Both the position numbers and the translations under genes were made by a program. Of a stretch of 64,000 nt of DNA, positions 47,969 through 59,500 are shown piece after piece. The stretch's first letter is position 1, and each line of letters begins with the position of its first letter. The stretch is from Paramyrothecium sp. XJ0827. Its lineage: Eukaryota; Ascomycota; Sordariomycetes; Hypocreales; Stachybotryaceae. The notes under the pieces were generated by a model. That model did not search any database, had not been told where the DNA came from, and was given only the letters and a program-made list of their open reading frames with translations. Where the stretch lies: NCBI GenBank assembly GCA_020881915.1, contig JAJFPB010000003.1, positions 5,634,721 to 5,698,720 on the forward strand. The letters are read 5' to 3'.

Positions 47969-48553
47969 TATAATAATCTAGAGTAGCCTTATACTAAAAG
48001 ATATAGGGTAATTAAGGATTATTTGGGGTCTATTTATCCTTAGATAGAATAATAGGAAAGTATTTAAAGTACATAAGAGGTTATTACTAGTTTATAAGAG
48101 AATAGTATAGTAAAGGTTATCTTAGGGACTATATATTATTAATAGCTATTAAGTATCTAGTAGAATATATATAAGAGACTTACTATCTATATAGTTATCT
48201 ATACTAGCTAGGTCACTATAATCCTTTTAGATTACTATAAGTGCTTACTTACTATAATCTCTCTTGCTAATACTATTCCTAAAGCATCCCTTTGTCTTAC
48301 TAGGTAGGTACTATATTCTCGCTAAGCCCTAGGATGGCTATAGTGTTGCACCCGATATATTCTCCTATTATGCATCTAAATCTACTGCTCTATTGGTCCT
48401 ATGTAATTATGTCCTTAGTAAGGACTAGTATATATTTAGATTGGGGTCCTCCTATTGGTTTGCCTAGCTTCTCTACGTAGTATTTATTGTAGCTGGAGCG
48501 GGTTATTATTGTTCCGCGCTGGCTTAGTCACGAGGTTAGTGTGGGTCGTGACA
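47969..48553 (-). repeat. 5-prime LTR of the Gypsy element
   Basis: 585 bp, TATAATAATC...CGTGACA on the plus strand. Followed by the ATACT duplication. RIP-type changes are dense in its left two-thirds and sparse near its right end (about 48460-48553). Confidence 0.9.
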
Positions 48554-48779
48554 ATACTAAAGAAAAGAGGGAAAAAGCTATAGATTACTTAATCTAGGTA
48601 CTAACTAAAATATAAGAACTTTTCCTATAATAACTATCTCCTTCTTTTAAGCTAAGATCTACTAAGGCTATATTATAGCTATAATAATTGGGGTTAGCCT
48701 TATACTAAAAGGTATAAGGTAACTAAGGATTATTAGGGTTTGCTTATCCTTAGATAGAATAATAGGAAAGTATCTAAAT
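48554..48779. repeat. Nested LTR scraps
   Basis: After the target duplication, about 48600-48665 resembles the purine-tract flank of the Gypsy 3-prime LTR, and 48667-48779 is the first ~110 bases of an LTR (plus-strand view), cut off where the next copy begins. Confidence 0.5.
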
Positions 48780-50030
48780 ATCACGACCTGACCCAAAGGT
48801 TATAACTAAGCCATAGAATATTATATAATATAATATATAAATACTATACTAGCTTTGGGCTACTAGCCTTGGGATAGGCTAGCCCCCATACTACTAGTAT
48901 AACCTATGGGCTAGCCCTAATATACTAGCCCAAATTAGATACTAGTATAAAAGAAGGGCCAGAAATAAGAGACTAGGAATAAAAGAATAGAAATAGGAAA
49001 AATATCTAATAAAGAATAGGGACCTATAGGGAAGAAGATTCCTATAAATAAAGCTAGGAGTATAGAAGTACTACTAGAAGGGATTACCTTCTATAATACT
49101 CCTAGGAGTATTATATATTATAATCTAAGGAGCACTCTTCTATATACTCTAGGAAAAGGGAACTATATATATAGATAGGAGGTTCTATATATTATATCTA
49201 GATTAGAACCTACTAGCTATTAATAATATATAGTCCCTAAGATAACCTTTACTATATTATTCTCTTATAGATTAATAATAACCCCTTATATACTTTAGAT
49301 ACTTTCCTATTATTCTATCTAAGAATAAATAAATCCTTAATAATCCTTAGTTACCCTATACCTTTTAATATAAGACTACTCCTAATTATTATATATTAAT
49401 AGCTCTTATTCTAGGTAATACTATTATACCTAAAGTAATATTAAAAATAGTAAGTAAGTTAATTAAGCTAACCCCTAAGGTAAAGAAGGCAGCCCGCCCT
49501 ATAGTACCAAGGCCTCTACCTACCAAGGTTACTCCCAAGAAAACCCCCTTAGGAGATAATATTATTATAAGTAAAGACCCGGCCTTATAATTAGACTCTA
49601 ATAATAATAATAAGATTACTACCCTACAAGCAAAAGTCTAGGAGAATATCTAGATTACTAATAAAAAGCTTAATTAACTCTAAGATAATATTCTTAATAC
49701 TTAATAAGCCTACGAGCTTAAGTAACTTATTAAGACCCTAAAGAAGGAGATAGCTAATATAGTATAACTCTATGTAGAGAAATCTAAGAAAAACGGGGAA
49801 ATACTTAAATAACTCCAAAATATAAACCTTAGTGGAGCTATAGGGGCCTAAAAAGATAAGGGAGCTATTCTATAAACTAGAAAGCCCAAGCCCTTTAATA
49901 GTACCCCAAGTAAGCTCTAAATATTTATTATATTACTTAAAGCATATTACCTAGATTACCTCTTACTCTTTATATAAGACTATAATAGAGTTATATTTGC
50001 GGCTTATAACCTAACCGGGAAAGTATAAAC
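48780..50030 (+). mobile_element. Truncated second Gypsy copy
   Basis: Starts with an LTR of a related subtype (TCACGACCTGACCC..., about 48780-49398) whose last ~200 bases match the reverse complement of the 40622 LTR. It is followed by the beginning of Gag on the plus strand (about 49400-50030; VSKLIKLTPKVKKAARPIVP, then RPLPTKVTPKKTPLG in the same frame). It stops abruptly at about 50030 within Gag, at the point corresponding to about 47335 in the full element, where the helicase repeat begins. It is head to head with the full-length copy. Stops from RIP are frequent. Confidence 0.8.
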
Positions 50031-53000
50031 CTATCACTTATGACTTGTGCTATGGACTCAAAGGTTTTTGAAATTACATAGTATTCCAAAACGCACTAGT
50101 GAAATTGCACTTGAGGGTTTTTATAAAGTGGTATTAAGGGTTTTTGGGTTCCGCAGTAGTAAAATAGATTATATATATACTATTAGAGAGCCACGATCTT
50201 GGAGACTAAGTATATATATTTTTATTTAAAATAAAGCAGAATTGTATTTATAGTGGCCATCTGAAATTCGGCCTAAGTAAATGAAGTAAGGTTAAGAGTG
50301 GGTCCCAACGACCAGGGAGGCCATATTAAGGGAATAGAGCTAGCTATAATAAAGGTAGAGATAACCCATTTCCATTTAAGTAATCTAACTTCAACTATTT
50401 ATTGCTACTAATTAAGGGTTAAGTAAAAATGGAGGCATTTAGTCTATTCACAAAGTTACCCAAATATCCATTCATGCTTTATAACTAATATAAGTATATA
50501 TATATTACTAATGAGGTTTAGATGTATTTACGGAGATATTATTGAGATATTAATAGCAAAGAAAGGGCAAAGATTATCTAAGTAGTAAAGTTAATCCCGG
50601 GAATTATTTATAACTAGACGCAGTTAAGACAATACCTATTGCCAGTGGAAGCCATCGAGCCGGTGCTAATTATCGCTAGGCCACAGCCAGATAGTATAAG
50701 ATATAATCAGTGCCCATATATTATCTAATAAGAGAAGTATATGCGGGATTACACCACAAATAAGCACTAGTAGAAAAATGAACGGAAATAAGGCAATAGT
50801 TCCCGAAGAAGAACCCATTAAGCGGAGCGGCTTATGCCATAGACGACCGGCATTTATTGCCAACGGTTTTTCCCATCCCGTACCGGCAGTACATAGTTCG
50901 AAGTTCAAGAGCCAGGTATTAAACTAGAGCCAGAAGCCGAGGAATAAGATATTATATAAAAGATTAAGGAGTTCCATAGTATATAAGAGTAGCGGTTCAA
51001 GGAAGCTAAGAAAGAAGATTAGATTAAAGAAGTAAACTAGAAATTTGAGGCTAATATATAGTTAGGCAGGGTCGGTTGGTTAGTCTATTTAAAGGGTTTA
51101 GACCGCAATATATTGCGGGCTATAACCGGACCTATTGGGGATAAAGAGGGTATATTGCGGTAGGTATATAAGAGTTTAGACCATACCATGGAATGGTCGA
51201 GGAGTTTATGCCGCCCAAGTAAAGTTAGGACAGCTACGTTATTTAAAATTAACTAGCGAGAAGTTAGGAAGAAACCCGCACAACTGTTTAATGGGCGGAT
51301 GGAAGATAATTCATGGATATAATATAAGGAGGTATAGCACAAGATCACAAGCATATGGTATCGAATGCAGCAATAGAAAGACAAGGACGTACGACTGCTG
51401 TATTAGTTCACAAGCGCATAGCAGGCAGCGTAGGATATATTTATATAATATATACGAACCCGCGATAAAGTATTCTAGGGCAAGAGTAAACTAATAAATA
51501 ATGCGCTATCTAATAAAGTAATTAATTAGTAGTATTTGGAGATGGTTATATTGTTTTTAGATTATTAGGTAGGCAATAATAAATATTAGAACGCCATTAT
51601 TAGCGCATTAGCCGTATTAGGCATTCGCGAAGATAGTAGTTAGTATAACCCATTGGATTATATACCCGTTTTATTAGCTGTGATCAAGGTGGCCCGTATG
51701 TTCGCCGTTGGTTAGGCATATTAGCAACGCAAGGAAGAGATGTAGTTAACCAGGAGGGTACATAATATAGAGGAGAGATTAGCACGTAAGCATATGCCGG
51801 AGATATTCCCCCGCGTACGGAAGATAGTTCATAAGTTTATGACCCGTGTTGGCAACGGATAATCAGAATAACCCAGCCCAATAGATTAGATATTGGAGAC
51901 ACAGATATACGGCATGTACATTCGGTTTAATACAACGGCGGGCGGCAGTATTAATTAGAAGGGAGAGCAAGTCCAATACAAGCGAACCAAGTTCATAATA
52001 GATTAATTAATAGAAATAATACACGCTATTATCATTAAGGCAAGGGAGTTATTATATAAGTTAGCTATAATTAATAGCAGCAAAGAAGGGTTCAGTAAGC
52101 TACTATATATTCCGTGGGATTATATGGAGGATAATAATAGCAAGGATAAGGTAGGTTATTTGTTTTTAGAGGATAGCCGCAATACATAGTTAAAGCAAGG
52201 CAAGGGTTAGGTATTTATATAGTTAGTTTAGCGCAAGGAACTGCAAAAAGAATGGATTTTAACTAATAAAAAGCAAAAGCATCCATACAAAAAGAAGGCA
52301 TTGCAGGAGTATAGCAAAATATTAGAGCAGTTCCGGGAGTTAATGTGGTTTTTGAAGCATTTATTATTAATGCCCATATAATTATAGGAAATTTTAGAAA
52401 TATAGTATAAAAATACCAGCAATAGCAGCACACATAACATTTTTATCTACAATAGCAATATATATTTTATTATAGTATACTATAAAAATTTCCAGCAAAT
52501 GGGCCAGGCGAAAATTATTTACTGTTTTATACCTAGAGAGGTTGGGGAATTATTGGTTTGGTATTTGTAGTTGGTGTTACTGTTTTAGCAGTAGGTGTAG
52601 GGTATGGTCAAGGGTGCAGACCAAGTAAGCCCATTTTTATAGAGCAAAGAGATTACATACCGCAAGTAGTACCACAATAGCAACGAAGATAAGGGATATA
52701 GTAGCAAGGAGGAAAAAGAAGAAGAGTTTAAAGAAGAAAAGGGCAATATAGATAAAATTAGCAATAAGGAGAGGTCAGCATAAGCAAGATTAAGCCAGGC
52801 AAGTTAGGCAAGTCGGTCAAGCCAGTTAGAAGACAAAGGCATTAATATAAGCATACCTATTAAATAGAAGAATTAGGTGTAAGAATAAAAATAGATACCG
52901 GATCGAGCGCAGTGGATTTTATAGTAGATCAGCCAGCAAAGGATAGGTTATTAGTTAAATATTAGCGTATAGCAGTATATTACCATCGCAATATCTAATC

Positions 53001-55260
53001 AGTATTTAGGAGGCAAGTTTGTAAGGAGGGTAGGAGAAGATAGGGTGGAATATAAAGATAAGGATGGGATTAATAATAACGCAGTAGATTTACAGGCTAG
53101 CCACCAATTACATATCGCGGGTATAATTTATACATAAGAGTTACAATAAGGGTTAGGAGGCACAGCGCAGATGCAGGAGAAATTCCGGAACATCAGCCAC
53201 AAGTTATATTAATTTTTCGGTTTTGGTACAGGGGCAAGTGCGCAGGGCGGGCGAAAGTACAAGCGAGATTAGTTTAAAAGCAAGTAGGAGGAAGGGCAAT
53301 TCCAATGATTACGTTGGTTACGGCAAGTTAATATTTCCGGATAGTTATAGCAGATAATGGGACGAGGGATAGAGTTTCGTGGTCAATAGTTGAAGGTAAT
53401 CTAAGCAATTATTGCAAGGGAAACGCCGATTATCTAGATTACAAGTACAGGTAGAGGCAAGAGTTTGTTGTTTATGTTGCCGGTATATTATTCACCAGAG
53501 GGGATAACAATTATTGTAGTGCTATTAGTTACATTGCAGGAAGATTTATATAAATATTATATAGAGTTCTAAATTACATCCCATATATAGAATAGCTAGC
53601 AGGGAATACTAATAGCAAGTATAGTTTTTATAATACCTGAGTTAGCGGTGATGGGCAGGTTCCGAGATTATATTAACTAATTACAAAATTAGGGTATTTT
53701 AGACCAAGTGGTTTTAGAAGAGTGCTACATATTAATAGATAGCAGCGCAATATTCCAGCTAAAGTTAAGCGAAGTCAGAAAGGTAGTTCGGAAGTGGGGT
53801 ATGTAGCGGGTATTTTTAATAACTACAATAGGCCCGGACGAGATAGCGGAGTTTTATAAGGTAGCGGTGATCCAGCCCGGGCAGGAGGTAGTATTTCAAA
53901 GCAAAACAACACAACGCAACATATAGTACAGTATTATTAAGGTAGAGCATAGAAATAATAAAGTAAGGGGCAAAGGGAAGGTATATTAGAAGCAAGAGGA
54001 AGAGGAGGCACAGATAGCAGAAGACAAGAGGATCAAGGAGGTTATAGAAGCATAGATCCAGGAAGGACACAACAGCAAGGTGATCATTTACAGCGGGTCA
54101 GTAGAACGGGTAAAGAGGTTAGGGGAGATATTTGGTTGCAGCATATATTATAATAAGGTTAACACAAAGGAAGGCAAGAAGGAACGGTTGTAGACATAGA
54201 TAATAGGAGAGAGGATCATTGTAGCAACGAACGCATTAGGTATAGGAATCAATATACCGGATATGCAGTTAGTAGTACATAGATAGATGCTAAAGCGAAT
54301 TCGAGATTATATGCAGGAGAGCAGGCAAGCGGGACAAAACAGGTAAGTCAGTAATGCAGTTATTATTTGCCGGGGGTTAAAATAAGATAAGTAAGAGGCC
54401 AAGAGGCAGCAGAAGGCAAAGGCCAAGCAGAGTAGGTGGGGTAAGGAAGAAAGAGAGGAGAGAAGTGTAGATTATATGGAGAGGGAGAAATACCAGCGAA
54501 AGATATTAAATATAGTAATAGATGGTTAAATAGATCGAGAGGGTTGTGAAGAAGGTAAAGAGTAATGTAATATTTGCGGATAAATAGAAGAAAAGTTAGA
54601 TAACCAAAGCCAAGACCAAGGCTAAGACCAAGACCAAGATAAATACGCAGAGGCACAAATGGCATTTGACCGGCAGAGACGAGATATTGCATTCCAAGAG
54701 TGGCAAAGCAGGAAGTAAATCATAGAGGAAACAGCAATGGCGAGCGAGTTAGAGGGTTATTTAGAAAGTTGGGCAGAGTATTACGCAATTTGCTGCATAG
54801 GGGATAAGCCAGATAAATATATAATAAAGGAATGCCCATTTAGGCAGAAGGCAGAATATAAAGAGGTAGTTAGGGTTATAAGAAGAATAGAAGAGAATAT
54901 ATTTCGGAAGCAAGGATTTGAGATATATAGCGGTTGTTTTAGGTGTAGGTTGCTGTATTAGATTTATAATAGGTAGAAGGTAATAGATAATGATGGGGGG
55001 AAATATAAAAAGATGTAAGGAGTGTAGTGCTAGTATAGGGGATTATTAGTGTGGTTTTATGGGGCAGTATATTATATTTTCAAGGAAGAAGTCATAAGAT
55101 TAAGCAGGCAGGAGATAGGATCAATAGGGTTTTTCCGATGGGCAGGTAGGAGGATACTATTATGGGGTGGGATAGAGATAAATAAGATATACCGGGGATT
55201 TATAAGTTTATATTAGTAGATAATAGATAATAAGGGTAAAGGGATATAAAGAAAAAGTAA
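50031..55260 (+). pseudogene. Telomere-linked RecQ-type helicase, RIP-destroyed copy
   Basis: Collinear with the helicase at 55970-61306 along its whole length, starting at the same CTATCACTTATGAC leader; the coding start equivalent is at 50474. C-to-T and G-to-A changes are everywhere (for example ATGCTTTGTAACCAATGTGAGC has become ATGCTTTATAACTAATATAAG), giving stops in all frames. The tail around 54737-54961 still reads MASELEGYLESWAEYYAICC. Because its length was not altered in several homopolymers, it serves as a reference for the indels in the other copy. Confidence 0.9.
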
Positions 55261-55969
55261 GTAAGAAGAAAGAAGAGGTATAATATAGAATAAATATATA
55301 ATTATTTTAGGGTTTTAATATAGGTTTATTTATAGAGATGGAATTATATATATAATAGTTAAGGGCAATAGTAGGAAAAGAGCCAGACCGGCGAGGTTAT
55401 AGTAAGGGTTAGTTATAATAGTAAATGGTTAGGGGGAGTAAGGAAGGGATTTAATAATAAAGGTAATAGTAGGAAAAGAGCCGGGCCGGCAAGGCCATAA
55501 TCAGGGTTAGGTTATAATTGGGGATAGTTAGGGTTAGTTATATAAATATATAGTTAGGGTTAGGAGGGGAGTATTTTAGGTAGTTAAGGGCAATAGCAGG
55601 AAAGGTTGCAGGCCAGCAAGGCCAGGGTTAGGGTTAAAAAGGCATATTAGGGTTAAGGGCGATAGTAGGAAAAGAGCCAGGCTAGCAAGGCCACAATTAG
55701 GGTAAGTTATAGCAGGGTTAGGGAGAGATTAAGAAAAGTTTATTAATTATTTTTAGGTAATAGCGGTTAAGTAGCCAGGCCAGTGAGGTAGTAATAAATT
55801 AATAATTACATAGGAATATAGATATAAGAAAAGGGTAGTAAAAGATAAGATATAGTAATTCAAGCCCCACATAGCCAATACGTAGTTATTATAGGTCTAG
55901 TATTAGTAAAGGCCAAAGTAAGATTTATAAAGAGTAAATAGATAATTATATAATATATATAATTAATAC
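55261..55969. repeat. Interstitial subtelomeric repeat tract
   Basis: Sequence with TTAGGGTTAGGG-like pieces and at least four copies of a motif of the form (A/G)GGAAAAGAGCC(A/G)GGC(C/T)(A/G)GCAAGGCC, the same motif that recurs at 61640-61682 and 63240-63370. It separates the two helicase copies and looks like a former chromosome-end sequence. Confidence 0.75.
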
Positions 55970-56177
55970 CTATCACTTATGACTTGTGCCATGGACTCAA
56001 AGGTTTTTGAAATTACATACATTTTATTTTCGCGCTAATGAAACTGGCGTCCATGGTTTTTGCAAAGTGGCGTCTATCACTTATGACTTGTGCCATGGAC
56101 TCAAAGGTTTTTGAAATTACATACATTTTATTTTCGCGCTAATGAAACTGGCGTCCATGGTTTTTGCAAAGTGGCGT
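55970..56177 (+). repeat. 104-bp perfect tandem duplication
   Basis: Two identical 104-bp units, 55970-56073 and 56074-56177, beginning CTATCACTTATGACTTGTGC. The helicase copy at 50031 has a single diverged unit. The duplication is in the leader of the second helicase, about 340 bases before its ATG. Confidence 0.9.
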
Positions 56178-56520
56178 CTATGGTTTTTGGGTTAGACAGC
56201 AGTAAAATACATAATATATATATCAATAGAGAGCCACGATCTTGGAGACTAAGCACGTATGTTTTTATTTAAAATGAAGCAGAATTGCATTTCTGGTGGC
56301 CATCCGAAATTCGGCCCAAGTAAATGAAGTGAGGTTGAGAGTGGGTCCCGACGACCAGGGAGGCCATGTTAAGGGGATAGAGCCAGCCATAATAAAGGTA
56401 GAGATAACCCATTTCCATTTAAGTAATCCAACTTCAACCATTCATTGCCACCGATTAAGGGTTAAGTAAAAATGGAGGCATTCGGTCCATTCATTCACAA
56501 AGTTACCCGAATATCCATTC

Positions 56521-59500
56521 ATGCTTTGTAACCAATGTGAGCATGCATGTATTGCCGATGAGGTTCAGACGCATTTACGGAGACATCATCGAGATATTGA
56601 TAGCAAGGAAAGGGCGAAGATCATCCAAGCGGTAAAGTTAATCCCGGGAATTATTTATGACCAGACGCAGTTAAGACAATACCCGTTGCCGGTGGAAGCC
56701 ATCGAGCCGGTGCCAATCATCGCCAGGCCACAGCCAGATGGTATAAGATGTAATCAGTGCCCATATATTGTCCGACGAGAGAAGCATATGCGGGATCACG
56801 CCACGGATAAGCACCAGTGGAAAAATGAACGGAGACAAGGCGATAGTTCCCGAAGAAGAACCCATCAAGCGGAGCGGCTTGTGCCATGGACGACCGGCGT
56901 TTATTGCCAACGGTTTTTCCCGTCCCGAGCCGGCAGTGCATGGTTCGAAGTTCGAGAGCCAGGTGTTAAACCAGAGCCAGAAGCCGAGGAACGAGACATC
57001 ATGCGAAAGATTGAGGAGTTCCACAGTACGCAAGAGCAGCGGTTCAAGGAAGCCGAGAAAGAAGATCGGATCGAAGAAGTGAACCAGAAATTCGAGGCCA
57101 ACGCATGGTTGGGCAGGGTGGGTTGGTCAGTCCATTTGAAGGGTTTAGACCGCAATGCATTGCGGGCCATGACCGGACCCATCGGGGACGAAGAGGGTGT
57201 GTTGCGGCAGGTGTGCGAGAGTTTAGACCGTACCATGGAATGGTCGAGGGGTTTATGCCGCCCGAGCAAAGTTGGGACAGCCGCGTTATTCGAAATCAAC
57301 CGGCGAGAAGTTGGGAAGAAACCCGCACAACCGTTTGAAGGGCGGATGGAAGATGATTCATGGATACGATATAAGGAGGTATGGCGCAAGATCACAAGCA
57401 TATGGTACCGAACGCAGCAACAGGAAGACGAGGACGAACGACCGCCGTATCAGTTCACGAGCGCACAGCAGGCAGCGTGGGATGCATTCATACAGCATGC
57501 ACGAACCCGCGACGAAGCGTTCCAGGGCAAGAGTAAACCAACAAACAATCCGCCATCGGATGGAGCAATTGATCGGCAGTGTTTGGAGATGGTTATGTTG
57601 TTTTTGGATCATCAGGTGGGCGATAATGAACATCAGAATGCCATTGTTAGCGCGTTGGCCGTATTAGGCATTCGCGAAGATGGTGGTTGGTACGACCCGT
57701 CGGATTATACACCCGTTTTGTCAGCCGTGATCAAGGTGGCCCGCATGTTTGCCATCGGTTGGGCATATCGGCAACGCGAGGAAGAGGTGCAGTTAACCAG
57801 GAGGGTGCACAATATGGAGGAGAGATTAGCACGCGAGCGTACGCCGGGCATGTTCACCCGCGTACGGAAAATGGTTCGTAAGTTTATGACCCGTGTCGGC
57901 GACGGACGATCAGAACAACCCGGCCCGATGGATTGGATATTGGAGACACGGACATACGGCATGCACATTCGGTTCAATACAACGGCGGGCGGCAGCATCG
58001 ATTGGAAGGAGAGCAAGTCCAATACAAGCGAACCAAGTTCACAATGGGTCAATTAACGGAAATGATACACGCCGTCGTCGTCGAGGCGAGGGAGTTATTA
58101 TGCAAGTTGGCCATGGTTGACGGCAGCGAAGAAGGGTTCAGCAAGTTACCGCATATCCCGTGGGATCGTGTGGAGGACGACAATAGCGAGGACAAGGTGG
58201 GTTATTCGTTTTTAGAGGACAGCCGCAACACATGGTTGGAGCAAGGCAAGGGTTGGGTATTCACACGGTTGGTTCAGCGCAAGGAACTGCAAAAAGAATG
58301 GATTTCGACCGATGAAAAGCAAAAGCATCCGTACAAAAAGAAGGCATTGCAGGAGTACAGCAAAATATTGGAGCGGTTCCGGGAGTTGATGTGGTTTTTG
58401 AAGCATTTATTGTCAATGCCCGCGCGATTATGGGAAATTTTAGGAATACGGTATAAGAACACCAGCAGCAACGGCGGCGGCACACGCAACATTTTTATCC
58501 ACAACGGCGACGTATGTTTCGTTACAGCATACCATAAAAATTTCCAGCAAACGGGCCAGGCGAAAATCATTCACCGTTTTATACCCAGAGAGGTTGGGGA
58601 ATTATTGGTTTGGTATTTGTGGTTGGTGTTGCCGTTTTGGCAGCAGGTGCAGGGTATGGTCAAGGGTGCAGACCAAGTAAGCCCATTTTTATGGAGCGAA
58701 GAGATCGCATACCGCAAGCGGCACCACAACAGCGACGAAGACGAGGGATATAGCAGCGAGGAGGAAGGAGAAAGGGAGTTTGGAGAAGAAAAGGGTAGTA
58801 CGGACGGAATTGGCAACAAGGAGAGTTTGGCACAAGCAAGGTCAAGTCGGGCAAGTCGGTCAAGTCAGGTAGGTCGGTCAAGTCGGTCAAGCCAGTCGGA
58901 AGACGAAGGCATCGATATGACCATACCCGTTGAATGGAAGAATTGGGTGGGGAAAGAAAATGGACACCGGATCGGGCGCGGCGAATTTTACAGCAGATCA
59001 GCCAGCGATTAATGGGTTGTCGGTTGAATATCAGCGTATGGCGGCACATCGCCATCGCGATATCCAACCGGTATTTAGGAGGCAAGTTTGCAAAGAGGGT
59101 GGGAGAAGACGGGGTGGAATACGAAGACGAGGACGGGATCGACAATGACGCGGCGGATTTACAGGCCGGCCACCAATCGCATATCGCGGGTATAATTTAT
59201 GCGCGAGAGTTACAACAAGGGTTAGGAGGCACAGCGCGGATGCGGGAGGAATTCCGGAACATCAGCCACGAGTTACATCGATTTTTCGGGTTCGGTACAG
59301 GGGCGAGTGCGCAGGGCGGGCGGAAGCGCAAGCGAGATCAGTTCGAAAGCGAGCGGGAGGAAGGGCGATTCCGACGATTACATCGGTTACGGCAAGTCGA
59401 TATTTCCGGACAGTTACAGCAGATGATGGGACGAGGGACAGAGTTTCGTGGTCAACAGTCGAAGGTGATCCGGGGCCATCATCGGGGGGGAAACGCCGAT

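Larger units (their letters stand above)
40622..48553 (-). mobile_element. Full-length Ty3/Gypsy chromovirus, RIPed
   Basis: 7932-bp LTR retrotransposon read on the minus strand. The two LTRs are each 585 bp, and the 5-bp target duplication ATACT is at 40617-40621 and 48554-48558. Minus-strand order: 5-prime LTR (47969-48553), Gag (about 47960-46400), a zinc-knuckle relic near 45870-45920 (YRRGHSARNCEKK), an aspartic-protease VDTGA motif near 45400, reverse transcriptase with FVIIYLDNILIF near 44270 (ancestral YLDD changed by C-to-T), then RNase H, integrase, and a chromodomain near 42030-42115 (YEVEQILAYKQTEKGEELYFVK). A purine tract (AGAAGAGGGAGCA) precedes the 3-prime LTR at 41206. Stops abound in the coding part from C-to-T changes on both strands, so it is dead. 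Confidence 0.92.
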
